This document shows, one piece after another, positions 46,063 to 57,163 of a stretch of 64,000 nucleotides of DNA. The notes under the pieces are model-generated. The model was not told where the DNA came from, did no database searches, and saw only the letters and a list, made by a program, of their open reading frames with translations. The stretch covers positions 118,396,358 through 118,460,357 of the forward strand of contig NC_084794.1 of NCBI RefSeq assembly GCF_963169125.1, given 5' to 3'. The DNA comes from Humulus lupulus (taxonomy: Eukaryota > Streptophyta > Magnoliopsida > Rosales > Cannabaceae). The translations under genes and the position numbers were made by a program. Numbering within the stretch: the first letter of the stretch is position 1; every line of letters begins with the position of its first letter.

Positions 46063-46122
46063 TACACGCATGACACAGTCCAAGGACTGTGCCATGCGTG
46101 TATATGATACTAATAAAGTATC
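46063..46122. repeat. Two adjacent inverted repeats (hairpins)
   Basis: The first has 19-base arms with a 2-base loop: ACACGCATGACACAGTCC (46064-46081) against GGACTGTGCCATGCGTGT (46084-46101), with one mismatch. The second is TGATAC-TAATAAA-GTATCA just after it. They lie in the distal part of the copia solo LTR. Confidence 0.85.
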
Positions 46123-46212
46123 AGTATTATTTTTATTTATTTATTTAATTAATAATTTGAAAATAATTTTTTTCAAATTTGGTAAGTTAGACATTGCCTA
46201 AGTCAATTCCTA

Positions 46213-46254
<42 letters not shown>
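46213..46254. repeat. (ATT)n microsatellite
   Basis: About 13 ATT units. Confidence 0.95.
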
Positions 46255-46256
<2 letters not shown>

Positions 46257-46843
46257 AGGTAATAAACAATCTATATATATATTATAGAAAGGACAATGGT
46301 GATTCAGAAGAGTTTCAGAAAATTGTCAGACAAGAAATTCTCAACTTCTTCTCTTATTTTTCCAAGATTTCTCAAGCCATAATCCAAGTACTCATGTGTT
46401 GAGATAAACTTGTGATTTCTATATTACATACCCTTGTTCTCTATGTGCCATCCCACATCTTGAGATGTAGAGAACACTCCGCAAGATCGTGATCTGATTA
46501 CTCAAAGCGTTGGATAGGAAGATCATTATTTATACAAAAAAGACTCAAGGATATTTGATAGACTTCAAGAGGTAAATATTTATGTCCTTAAATATTTGTA
46601 TACGTGTACATGTAACATATAGTTGTGTGTGTATATATATGTATGCGTGTATATCTATATATATACATGTGTGGGCGTGTATATATATGTTGCATGATTA
46701 ATGATATTGCATATTAATGGTTATTGCTTGTATTCTTGAACATATAAATTGTTTATATGAGAGGTGGACAAAAATTTGTTGTTATTAAACTAGTCCCACC
46801 ATGCTATTTTGCTGCGCACTCTGATTGTTTTTCCAACAAAAGG

Positions 46844-49154
46844 GTATGTGTGTGATGGAATGATTAAATTGTTTACCAAAGACTCAAGTTTTGATAATAA
46901 TGCATGCAAATATTCCTCTTATATGCTTGGCTTTGAGTCTATTATTTTGTGGCATAATAAACTTGCTCGTATAGGTTATAGTACAATTAAAAGAGTTATC
47001 AAATGTGGTTTAATTGTATGCAATGATGTTGAGCATGATAAATGTGAATTATGTATTAAATCTAAGATGGTAAAGAAACCTTATCCAAGTGTTGAAAGAG
47101 AAACTACCTTGTTAGATTTGATACATAGTGATTTATGTGAATTGAATGGAATAATTACTAGGGGTGGACATAGGTATTTTATTACATTTATTGATTATTG
47201 TTCTAGATACACATATGTGTACTTGCTCAAGAATAAGGATGAAGCCTTTAGCTTATTTAAAATCTATAAAGTTGAAGTTGAAAATCAATTGGAAAAGATA
47301 ATTAAAGTGATTAGAAGTGATAGGGGCGGAAAATACTTTTCCAATGAATTCAATGTGTTTTGTGAAATGCATGGTATAATACATGAATGCACAACCTCTT
47401 ATACACCCCAACAAAATGGTATAGCAGAAATAAAGAATAGAACTTATGTTGAAATAATAAATGTTATTCTATTACATGCAAATTTGAGTTTTGCTTTGTT
47501 GGTAGAAGCCTTGCTATCCAATTGTCATATTCTAAATCGGATTCCTCTAAAGAAGAATCAAATTTGATCATATGAGATATAGAAAGGAAAAAGGCCTAAC
47601 CTAGGGTATCTCAAAGTGTCGGGGTGCTCTTCCTATTGCAAGAGTATGGAGCGTAAAAGGACCAAGTTGGGTTCAAGGGCTATCAAATGTGTATTTGTAG
47701 GCTATGCCTCAAATAGCAAGGCCTATATGTTATTAAACTTGGAGTCTAATGTGATAATTGAATCAAGAGAAGTTGAGTTCTTTGACAATTTTTTGTATAG
47801 TGACAATAAGCCTCAAGAATCGATCTCATTAGAATGAACTTAAGAGGAGTTACCTTCAAGGGTTGTAGAGCAACCGAAATTTCCTAGAATAAGCCAAAGG
47901 CTTAAAGAGAGTGGATCACAAAAGAAAACCTCTCAAGTGGAGACCCTTTACCTAGTGGAGGGAAATCACAAGGAATACATTTGGAAGTATCAAATGGTAT
48001 TTCAAGTGGAGGATGATCCTAAAACATTCCAAGAAGTCATGTCTTTAAGGGACTCTAATTTTTGGAAGGAGTCAATAAATGATGAGATGAATTCAATTAT
48101 TTCTAAGCACGCTTAGGAGATTGTTGATCTACCACAAGGATCAAAGCCAATAGGTTGCAAGTGAGTATTTTGAAGAAAGTACAAAACTAATGGATTCAAG
48201 CCTATAAGGCAAAGTTGGAGGCCAAAGAGTTTAGACAAAAGGAAGACATAGATTATTTTGATACCTATGCACCGGTAGCAAAGACAACGTCTATAAGATT
48301 TTTATTTTCCTATCATCAATACACAACATGTGTGTTCATCAAATGGATGACAAAATGACATTCCTAAATGGTAACCTCGATGAGGAGGTTCACATGGAAC
48401 AACCAGAAGGGCTTGTTCTAAGGGGAAATGAACATAAGGTGTTTAAGCTTGTTAAAACATTATATGGTTTAAAACAAGCACCAAAACAATGGCATGAGAA
48501 GTTTGATGAAGCCATTCTTTCGGATGGGTTTAGAAATAATAGTGTGGACAAGTGCTTATACTCTAAGACTTGTGATGACTATGTCTTCTTGATGTGTCTA
48601 TATGTTGATATTAAGTAATGACATGAAATGCATATTAGAAACAAAGAGGTTTTTATCTTCCACTTTCAAAATGAAAGACCTTGGAGAGGTCGATACCATA
48701 CTAGGTATCAAGATTAGAAGAAATGTGGATGGATGTGTCTTAGATTAAGCTCATTATATTGAGAAGATACTTGAAAAGTTTGGTCATCTTAATATCAAAG
48801 AGGCAAACACACCATTCGATTCAAGTCTAAAGCTTGAAAAGAATGAAGGGAGAGTGGTGGCTCAACAAGAGTATGCAAGTGCAATTGGAAGTTTGATGTA
48901 TGTTGCACATTGTACTAGAGCGAATATTGCATTTGTGGTTAGTAAACTAAGTAGGTTTACTAGCAATCCAAGTATCAAACATTGGAAGGTCGTAGAAAGA
49001 GTTTTTGAATACCTCAAAAGAACCAAAGAATTGTGCCTCCAATATTATAAGTTTCCTAAGATACTTGAAGGATATTTCGACGCAAGTTGGATATCCGGTG
49101 TAGGAGATAATCTCTCCACAACCGATTGGGTGTTCACCCTTGGTGGGGGTGCCG
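46844..49154 (+). pseudogene. Copia integrase and reverse transcriptase region
   Basis: The GAG-pre-integrase and HHCC region (LWHNKLARIGY...KCELCIKSKM) is followed by an integrase core open to about 47567. SDLC, SDRGGKYFSNEF and NGIAEIKNRT give Asp, Asp and Glu with exactly 35 residues between the second Asp and the Glu. RT then decays: FVGYASNSKAY, stops near 47836, 48116 and 48166, FKLVKTLYGLKQAPKQWHEK, and the YVDD box is destroyed by a frameshift (LYVDIK, about 48615). QEYASAIGSLMYVAHCTR begins the RT-RNase H connection, cut at GGGA by the chromovirus. Confidence 0.88.
49150..49154. repeat. Target-site duplication of the chromovirus, left
   Basis: TGCCG here; TGCCA at 56210-56214, one G/A difference. 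Joining the sides restores the copia GGGAISWGS region. Confidence 0.8.
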
Positions 49155-49608
49155 TGTAGAGTCTCATAATGTTTACTTAGTTAGCTAGTTAGTAGTAGTT
49201 GTAGTATTTTAGATTTCGTGGATTTTGGTTCAAACCGGGACTTAGTTGGAAACTCCTAGCAATAGTAATGGATTTTATAAGTTTAACCTATAGTTTAAGA
49301 ATATTAATTATAACATAAGGTTTGATTAATATTGCTGGTCATAAATATTATATTTATTATAACCCAAGGTTTAGATAGAGCCAATAGGATTATGACACTT
49401 TTCATAAGCATGATTATTAAGGAATTAGTATTTTAATGATAAAGTAAGGAAATATAAGCTTTAGTCTTCACCAGAAATTGTTAGGGTCGTAGTTTGATTC
49501 AGTCAAAGCAGTTATCCAACCTTAATTATGCTTAAAAAGTGCAATTACATGTTTAAAATATTCACATATGCTGATATATCGCAGCATTGGAGCCGATATA
49601 TGATTGTA
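49155..49608 (+). mobile_element. Truncated 5' LTR of the chromovirus
   Basis: It matches the LTR start (TGTAGAGTCTCATAATG, TACTTAGTTAGCTAGTTAG) and runs into the palindrome block (GATATATCGC, CCGATATAT). It stops there, and the TATA, R and U5 parts found in the 3' LTR are absent. A deletion or internal rearrangement removed about 1 kb. This copy therefore lacks a 5' promoter and an obvious PBS. Confidence 0.75.
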
Positions 49609-50093
49609 CTTAGTGAAAACTGTTTTTCCAAATTAATATCATTGTTATTTTAATGCATGTATGAGTTTGATTTTATTTTGCAATCATAAGAAATAATAAA
49701 TTTAATAAATAATGACTAAGTTCAGTGAGGGTGGATACAAATCAATGAACCAGGGTTCTATATTGAGAGTTAGGGGGCCATAGTAGTGGGAACGATTTTA
49801 CTGATCCCAGCCCTCCCTCGGTATGGTTAACTTTGGAACAATGATGAGTTTCGAGCCTGAGAATTAAGTCATATAAGATGATTAGAAACACACTTAGAAA
49901 ATAATAAAGATGGCTTATTTTTCTAAGTTTAGAAACACACCCTAATTATAAAGAAGGCTTACATAATTTTTTTTTTCATAAGAAGTCATAATTAATAGAT
50001 CTGAGTTATGTTTGCTTAGATTAAGTTTTTGTTATAGATCCTATTAAGGTAAGTTCTAACATGTTTCTCTCAACTGTTAGAACTCTGTTGAAG
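49609..50093 (+). other. Leader of the chromovirus, rearranged
   Basis: Non-coding sequence between the LTR break and gag. No LTR 3' end or TGG-type PBS could be located in it. Confidence 0.5.
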
Positions 50094-53000
50094 ATGTCAC
50101 TTAGAAGATCTGCTCGCAACAATGACAATGCCTCCAACGTCTTTCTTGAGACGAATGAAGCCCCTCCAGTTCGGAGAAGGGGAAGGCGTGCAACCAATGC
50201 TACTGTTAATGAAGGTACGTCGCCGCCACCGGTTGACAACACTGCAAAAATTGCCAGGCTTCAGCAGCAAGTTGAGGAATTACTGTAACAGCAGCAACAA
50301 TAGGCTTAACCTCAGACTCAGCCTCAGCCACAACCCCAGCCTCAACATATGGCTCAAACACCCCATCAAGTAGGTCCTTATGGGGAATGGCCAATGGCGA
50401 ACTATGCACCATATCCAGCTCAGCACATGGAGCCAATTTACGAGCAGTTTCAAAAGCAACACGCTCCAAAATTTGAAGGGACAACCGACCCCTTCGAGGC
50501 GGAAGAATGGCTCAGAAATGTAGAGTCGATCCTTGTACACATGAATCTCGGCAATGCGGACCGCATATCCTGTGTTTCGTCTCTTCTCAAGAAGGATGCA
50601 AGAATATGGTGGGACCTAGTACAGCAAACTCATGATGTCGCCACCATGACTTGGACCAAATTTGTGGAGCTGTTCCACAAAAAGTACTACAACTCAGCTG
50701 TCATCGCTTCAAGGGTCGAGGAGTTCGCTAGTCTAAAGCAGGGCAACTTGACGGTAGCAGAATATGCTCGGTAGTTTGACCGATTAGCTAACTTTGCATC
50801 AGAAATGGTTCCAACTGATTTTTTGAGGGTGACCAAGTTTGTTAGAGGACTTTGACCAAAGATTGAGCTAAGGGTTAAGCTTGCAAACTCAGGAAATACT
50901 ACTTATGTCGATGTTATAGAAACGGCAATAGAAGTGGAAAGGCTTCAGGCGAATGTTAGTAAAGAGGAGGTCAGTAAGCCTGAGCCTAAACAGTCAAATC
51001 AACCCCAGAATGGTTGGAACAACCATAACAACAACAACCAGCAGTCCAACAATAGTAATGGTCAGAAAAGAAGGCATCCTGACAACAAGCAGTCTGACAA
51101 CGATAAAAGGGCACGGACAAACAATGGAGGCAATAGGCCGGGTTATGTAGAATACCTGCAATGTGTTAAATGCCAAAAGAAACATCCGGGTGAGTGTCGT
51201 GCAAACACTAAGGGATGCTACAACTGTGGTCAGGAAGGTCACCAAAAGAAAGAGTGTCCCCAGCTCAAGTTAGAAAGAAAAAGAGACGATAATATGCTTC
51301 CTGCCAAGGTTTTTGCGTTAACCCAAGGAGAAGCTAATGCTAGCAATAAAGTGGTTACAGGTCAGGTTTCTATCCTCAATGATGTATGTTTTCTATTGTT
51401 TGATTCGGGAGCCACTCATTCGTCTATCTCGTTAATAATGATAGGAAAATTAGACAAACCTTGTGAAAGATTTAGAACTAGGTTTGAAACAGAATTACCT
51501 TCGGGTGAAATAGTCCTATCATCACGGGTAGTACAAGGCGTACCAATCAAGATTGAGGATGTAGAATTAGAAGGAGACCTGATAGAACTGGAGATTAAAG
51601 ACTTCAACGTGATACTAGGAATGGACTGGCTAGCAAAGCATGGCGCAACCATCGACTGCAAATGCAAGAAAGTAACGTTTGAGACTCCTGACGGGCAGAG
51701 ACTATGTTTTATGGGATAGGTTTCAGGTCTACGCACACCGATTATTTCGTCACTCAAAGCTCAGAAGATGATAGAAAAAGGATGTCAAGCATTTCTGGCT
51801 AGCGTCACGGATGTGGTAAAAGAAACACCACTAAAAGTTGGAGACGTTCATATTGTAAAGGAATTTCCAGAGGTATTTCTTGACGACTTGCTAGGATTGC
51901 CGCCGACTCGGGAAATTGACTTCACAATTGAACTAGTACCGGGCACCGAGCCTATCTCCAAGGCAACATATCAAATGGCACATACTGAACTCAAGGAGTT
52001 AAAGACGCAGCTACAAGAACTCCTAGACTTGGGTTTCATTAGACCGAGCCATTTTGCCATGGAGAGCACTGGTTCTTTTTGTGAAGAAGAAGGACGGGAG
52101 TATGCGGATGTGCATAGATTACCGCGAGCTAAATAAGGTGACGATTAAGAACAAGTACCCACTACCCCGGATTGATGACTTGTTTGATCAATTCCAAGGA
52201 GTGACCGTGTTCTCAAAGATTGATTTATGGTCCGGGTATCATCACCTCAAGGTACGGGAAGAGGATATTTCCAAGACAGCTTTTAGAACTCATTATGGGC
52301 ATTACGAGTTTTTAGTTATGTCTTTCGGTCTTACCAACTCTCCAGCCGCGTTTATGGATTTAATGAATAGGGTCTTTAAGGACTACTTGGATAAATTCGT
52401 TGTAGTATTCATCGACGATATCTTGGTGTACTCAAAGGATAAAGTTGAGCATGAGAAACATTTAAGGTTAATCTTGCTACGACTAAAGGAGCATCAACTA
52501 TACGCCAAATTCAAGAAGTGCGAAGTTTGGCTTTCACAGGTAGCATTTCTCGGCCACATAGTCTCCAAGGACGGAATTGCTGTAGACCCATCTAAAGTAG
52601 AGGCTATGAAGGATTGGCCAAGACCCAAGAATGTGTCTGAAGTAAGAAGTTTTCTGGGACTAGCAGGTTATTATCGGAGGTTTGTAGAGGGTTTTTCTAA
52701 GATAGCCACTCCACTTACCAACTTGACCCGGAAGCAGCAAAAGTTCAACTAGACAGATAAGTGTGAAGACAGTTTCCAGTTGCTTAAGGATAAGTTATGC
52801 TCAGCACCAGTACTTTGTGTACCGACACCCAATGACAAGTTTGTAGTCTACTGTGATGCATCGAAGCAAGGGTTGGGTTGTGTGCTGATGTAGAAAGACA
52901 AAGTGATAGCCTACGCCTCAAGGCAGCTAAAGGAATACGAGCAACGCTATCCAACACACGATATGGAGTTGGCAGCAATGGTCTTTGTGTTGAAAATCTG

Positions 53001-54734
53001 GCGTCACTATCTTTATGGAGAACAGTGTGAGATTTATACGGACCACAAAAGCTTAAATTATTTCTTCACTCAAAAAGAGCTTAACATGAGGCAGCGCAGG
53101 TAGTTAGAGCTAGTGAAGGATTATGACTGTGAAATTCTATACCACCCGGGAAAGGAAAATGTAGTTGTCGATGCGCTAAGTAGAAAGAATTATGGAAGTC
53201 TAGCATCATTAGCCAGAATAGAAAAGCCGCTACAGCAGCAACTGATCAATGCTGGAATAGAGGTAGTCATTGGTAAACTAGCTAACTTGTCCATTCAGTC
53301 AAGTCTGTAAGAAGATATACGGATTAGGCAAGTGCATGATGACACGTTAGTAACACATATGGATGCGGTTAGAGAAGGGAAGGCCACTGATTTCTCAATA
53401 TCAAGTCAGGGGTTATTAAGATATAAGGATCGGGTATGCGTGCCAAACGATCAAGGGATTAAGGTGAAGATTTTAGAAGAAGCGCACAATACCCCATACT
53501 CAGTTCACCCAGGGTCGACCAAGATGACTCACGACATCAAGGCAATGTATTGGTGGCCAGGAATGAAGAAAGATATAGCGGAGTACGTGTCTAAATGTCT
53601 AGTATGCCAGCAAGTGAAAGCAGAACATCAACGGCCTGCAGGCTTATTGCAACCACTTAGCATTCCAGAATGGAAATGGGACGACATAGCCATGGATTTC
53701 ATGACGGGTTTGCCTCGAACGAATAAGCAACACGACTCGGCTTGGGTAGTAATAGATAGATTAACCAAGTAGCTCATTTTCTGCCTGTCAAGACTTCATA
53801 TATAGCAGAACAATACGCATATATTTATGTTCAAGAGATAGTAAGGCTGCATGGAATCCCTAAGACAATAGTGTTCGATAGAGGATCGATGTTTATGTCG
53901 AGATTTTGGAGAAGCTTGCAGCAAGCTATGGGCACCAAGTTAAGTCTTAGTACAACATTTCATCCACAGACTGATGGTCAGTTCGAGCGTACCATACCGA
54001 TTTTAGAAGATATGTTGCGCGCTTGTGTACTTGATTTCGGAGGATCTTGGAGTAAGTACTTGCCGCTGATAGAATTCTCCTACAACAATAGCTACCAGTC
54101 AACGATCGGGATGGCACCTTACGAGATACTTTATGGAAGGAGGTGTCGATCGCTGTTACATTGGGATGAGGTAGGAGAAAGGCAACTACTTGGACCCAAA
54201 GCTGCTAGAGAAGCTCAGGAAGCAGTAGCACTGATTAGAAAGCATATGCTCGCTGCTCAAAGTCATTAGAAAAGTTATGCGAATGCCAAGCAGCGTGATG
54301 TGGAATTCAAAGTCGGAGATCAAGTCTTCTTAAGAATATCTCCTATGAAGGGTGTGAAGCGGTTCGGGAAGAAAGGAAAGCTTAGTCCCAGGTTTATAGG
54401 TCCTTTTGAGATATTTGACAAAGTGGGAGAAGTTGCATATAGATTAGCGCTACCGCCAGCTCTAGCAGATAGTCACAATGTGTTCCACATCTCGATGCTG
54501 CGTAGATATGTGTTAGACCCATCTCACGTCCTCAAGTATGATACGATAGCACTCCAGAAAGACTTGAGTTACGAGGTACAGCCGGTTAGCATCCTAGATA
54601 GAGGGATGAAGGAATTACGTTCTAAGAGTATTCCGTTAGCCAAAGTCCTATGGAGAAATAGTTCTGAACGGGAGGCAATGTGGGAGTTGGAGGAGGACAT
54701 GCAAGATCGGTATCCGAAATTGTTTGGTAAGTAA
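50094..54734 (+). pseudogene. Chromovirus gag-pro-pol, multiple stops
   Basis: It starts MSLRRSARNN. Gag includes FEGTTDPFEAEEWLRNVE, a basic Asn-rich linker and a CCHC knuckle (CYNCGQEGHQKKEC, about 51217). Then come protease (LLFDSGATHSSIS, about 51400), RT ([10 protein letters not shown], about 52418), RNase H (YCDASKQGLG...[10 protein letters not shown]), integrase HHCC (KCLVCQQVK) and DDE with 35 residues between FDRG and QFERT. The C-terminal chromodomain-like tail ends at KLFGK. Stops lie at about 50286, 50301, 50772, 50853, 51717, 52750, 52891, 53101, 53308 and 54268. Frameshifts lie near 52060 and 53770. Confidence 0.92.
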
Positions 54735-54756
54735 ATTTCGGGGACAAAATTCTTTG

Positions 54757-54770
54757 TAGTAGGGGAGAAT
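54757..54770 (+). promoter_or_regulatory. Polypurine tract of the chromovirus
   Basis: AGTAGGGGAGAAT-type purine run ending at the base before the LTR TG. Confidence 0.75.
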
Positions 54771-56209
54771 TGTAGAGTCCCGGAATTTTTACTTAGTTAG
54801 CTAGTTAGTAGTAGTTGTAGTATTTTAGATTCCGTGGATTTTTGTTCAAACCGGGACTTAGTTGGAAACACGAATAGGGCAGAGCCGATATATCGCCACA
54901 TAGGGGCGCTATATCGCCCTAAATTATTATTATTTTTTAATAAGCTTTGACTCCTTAGACCTGCCCTGGATAGTTTTGACCGAGTCTTCAGCCTTTGATT
55001 GACGAATATTCAATTATTTTCATTTTTATTCAAAGACAAAAAGAAGATATTTATTCCTAGAACTCTATAAATAGGACCTAGTACCCAACCCTTCCACTCA
55101 TTCTTCAGCTGTGATCAGACTCCAAGGTGCTAGTACTACCATAGAGTGATAAACACTTGGGTTGGGAAAAAGCTTTGCCATTCTTAAGCTTTATAAAATA
55201 TTTGGGAAGTGAGGTTTAGTGTATTTTCGTATTGGAGTTAGACCAATCCATAAGGTCAACTAAGGTACTCTTATTCTTTAAGTTGAATCCCTTAAAACTC
55301 TTTAGTTTTCTTTAGTCCTTTTATTCAGATCCTAACTTTGATATTGGTTTTTGATTAGGTTCGTGAAACTTAAAGATCTTCCTTGGTAAATTTGTTTTGA
55401 AGGTTTAGTTTCCACAATTATACTTTACTCTTTAGAAATACTCACCATTTTTATTGCTGGTTTTAGGAGTGTTCCAAGTCCTGTATTTGTTCTCAAAAAT
55501 CTTGGTTTTGGTAAGGAAAATAGGATAGTTTTTATATGCTTGTATGTTATGATTATGCTATAATATGTTATGTTATGATATGTTATAGTATATATGTTTT
55601 GGGGCTTATAGTTGCTTAAATAGCAAACCCCAACACTTTTATGTTCTTGGGGCTTATAGTTGCTTAGTTAGCAAACCTCATTGTATTTTGAGGCTTATAG
55701 TTGCTTAGCTAGCAAACCCCAATATTCACCATGTACATGGGCTATAGTTGAGATATATGTTTTATAGTGTATGTTTTGTTATGATCTTATGCTTACGTTT
55801 GATGCTATATATATGTTGGTAGATTTTCCTTATTGGGCATTAGGCTCATTCCTTTTTCTTTCTAGTGTGATGCAGGAAAATAGATACAATGGCAGAAGGA
55901 TTCTTGGAAGCTTGGTGTGTGTGTTGAGATGAATGGAGTGGATGGGCTGCGTGTCGATTCGAGGATAACGTTATTTATCTTTAGTCTCTCTAAATTATGT
56001 TTTTATGTATTTTCCGCATTTAGCTTTGTAAACAATTTCATTTAAAGTTATGTTTTATTTTAAAACAATGAGCTCATTCATGTATTACAAATATTATTTT
56101 AAAGTTTTCAATAAAGTTATGAATTTTTCTCATGTATGTTTTATTCAAGGTAGTAGTTATGTCTAGTAGGGTTAATGATCTAAGTTTTAGAAAAAGTTGG
56201 GTCATTACA
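54771..56209 (+). mobile_element. 3' LTR of the chromovirus (1439 bp)
   Basis: It starts TGTAGAGTCCCGGAATTT and ends TTGGGTCATTACA. It carries a TATA box (about 55063-55076), two CGATATATCG-type palindromes (54885-54920) and a 45-bp minisatellite (55601-55725). Compared with the solo LTR at 29334 and the 5' LTR start, about 280-430 bp of 5' U3 are missing after GGAAACAC. Confidence 0.9.
55601..55725 (+). repeat. Minisatellite in the chromovirus 3' LTR
   Basis: Three units of GGGGCTTATAGTTGCTTAG with AGCAAACCCCA, period about 45-50 bp. The sequence differs from the repeat at the same place in the solo LTR (30637-30762). Confidence 0.7.
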
Positions 56210-56214
56210 TGCCA

Positions 56215-56599
56215 TTTCTTGGGGATCTAATAAACATGTATATGTCACTCAACCATGGAGTCCGAGTTTGTAGCTCTAGCAACAACCGGCAACGAGGCCG
56301 AGTGGCTAAGATATCTCATGATGGAGATATCGAAAACCACGGTGGATGTATCGACATTCTTGATACATTATGATAATCAAGCCACTTTGGTTAGATCTTA
56401 CAATAAGATATATAATGGGAAGTTTAGACATATAAGTCTAAGACATGACTACGTGAGAGAATTTATTGATAAGAGTGTGATATCAATTTCGTATGTCAAA
56501 TCATATGAGAACTTAGCAGATCAATTTACCAAATCTCTAGGGAGAGATTTGGTGAGTTCTACAAATAAAAGGATGGGACTAAAACTCATTGACCAATAG
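56215..56599 (+). pseudogene. Copia RNase H, 3' end of the interrupted pol
   Basis: It continues the copia frame after the chromovirus. MESEFVALATTGNEAEWLRY, then IHYDNQATL, FRHISLRHDYVREFI and YENLADQFTKSL are the conserved C-terminal RNase H segments of Ty1/copia. The join just after the insertion is shifted, but 56255-56599 is open. Confidence 0.88.
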
Positions 56600-57147
56600 A
56601 TTCCCCAATGATGGCAACCCAACTCAAAACTTGTATACATCCAGTGTAGAGTTCAATGGATAAGAACAAGTTGTTGATAATGGAATAATTTACAAAATTA
56701 AGGACTTAAAAGTCTCATCCAGGATGAGTTAATGTTGGTTGTTACCGGACATGAAGGTTAAGCCATAGGCTTTTAATGATATTTAGTTGAAGAGCAACAA
56801 GCATCTCTAAAGGTAACAAAGATGTTGTAAGAATTTCACCTATATGAACTTAGAGGTGGTGCCGTCTCTAAAGAGAGTAAGAGTTTTTCTCTGGATGGTT
56901 CATGAATGGATAAGCACAATGCCATAAAAGTGCTAAGACCAAAAACCGGGAAATGCATGAGTAATCAATTAGAAGTGTGTGAGACATTAGCGATTTTTAT
57001 CACTAGGAATGTTGGGTTCAATCTTTTAAGAATACCTTAGCATTTCAATATAAGCTTTGTAGTGTTTTCACTATGATAAAGTTCAAAAGGTACTTTATTT
57101 TATGCACTAGTATCGTTCGAGCTAGAGGATTGAGGATGTATCTAACC
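56600..57147 (+). other. Copia 3' non-coding region
   Basis: Between the RNase H stop and the PPT. No coding region or structured repeat is supported. Confidence 0.6.
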
Positions 57148-57163
57148 AAGTGGGGGATAATTA
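57148..57163 (+). promoter_or_regulatory. Polypurine tract of the copia element
   Basis: AAGTGGGGGATAATTA lies directly before the LTR TG at 57164. Confidence 0.75.

Larger units (their letters stand above)
43128..46838 (+). mobile_element. Copia-type solo LTR containing a nested solo LTR
   Basis: It starts TGTTAGGCATAGTGCCC and ends GATTGTTTTTCCAACA, with a perfect AAAGG duplication. No coding region is present. Subtracting the nested insertion (43283-44690) leaves about 2.3 kb. The sides rejoin the copia polyprotein (GNYFVGK..GYVCDGMIKL). It carries two adjacent hairpins (46063-46122) and an (ATT)n tract (46213-46254). Confidence 0.88.
49155..56209 (+). mobile_element. Tekay/Del-like chromovirus (Ty3/gypsy) inserted in copia
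   Basis: It has a truncated 5' LTR (49155 to about 49608), gag-pro-pol in one frame (50094-54734), a PPT and a full 3' LTR (54771-56209). The duplication TGCCG/TGCCA flanks it. RT carries [10 protein letters not shown], and the C-terminus after integrase has the chromodomain-like VLWRNSSEREAMWELEEDM, as in the Tekay/Del clade. It has the same LTR family as the solo LTR at 29334-31246. Confidence 0.9.
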
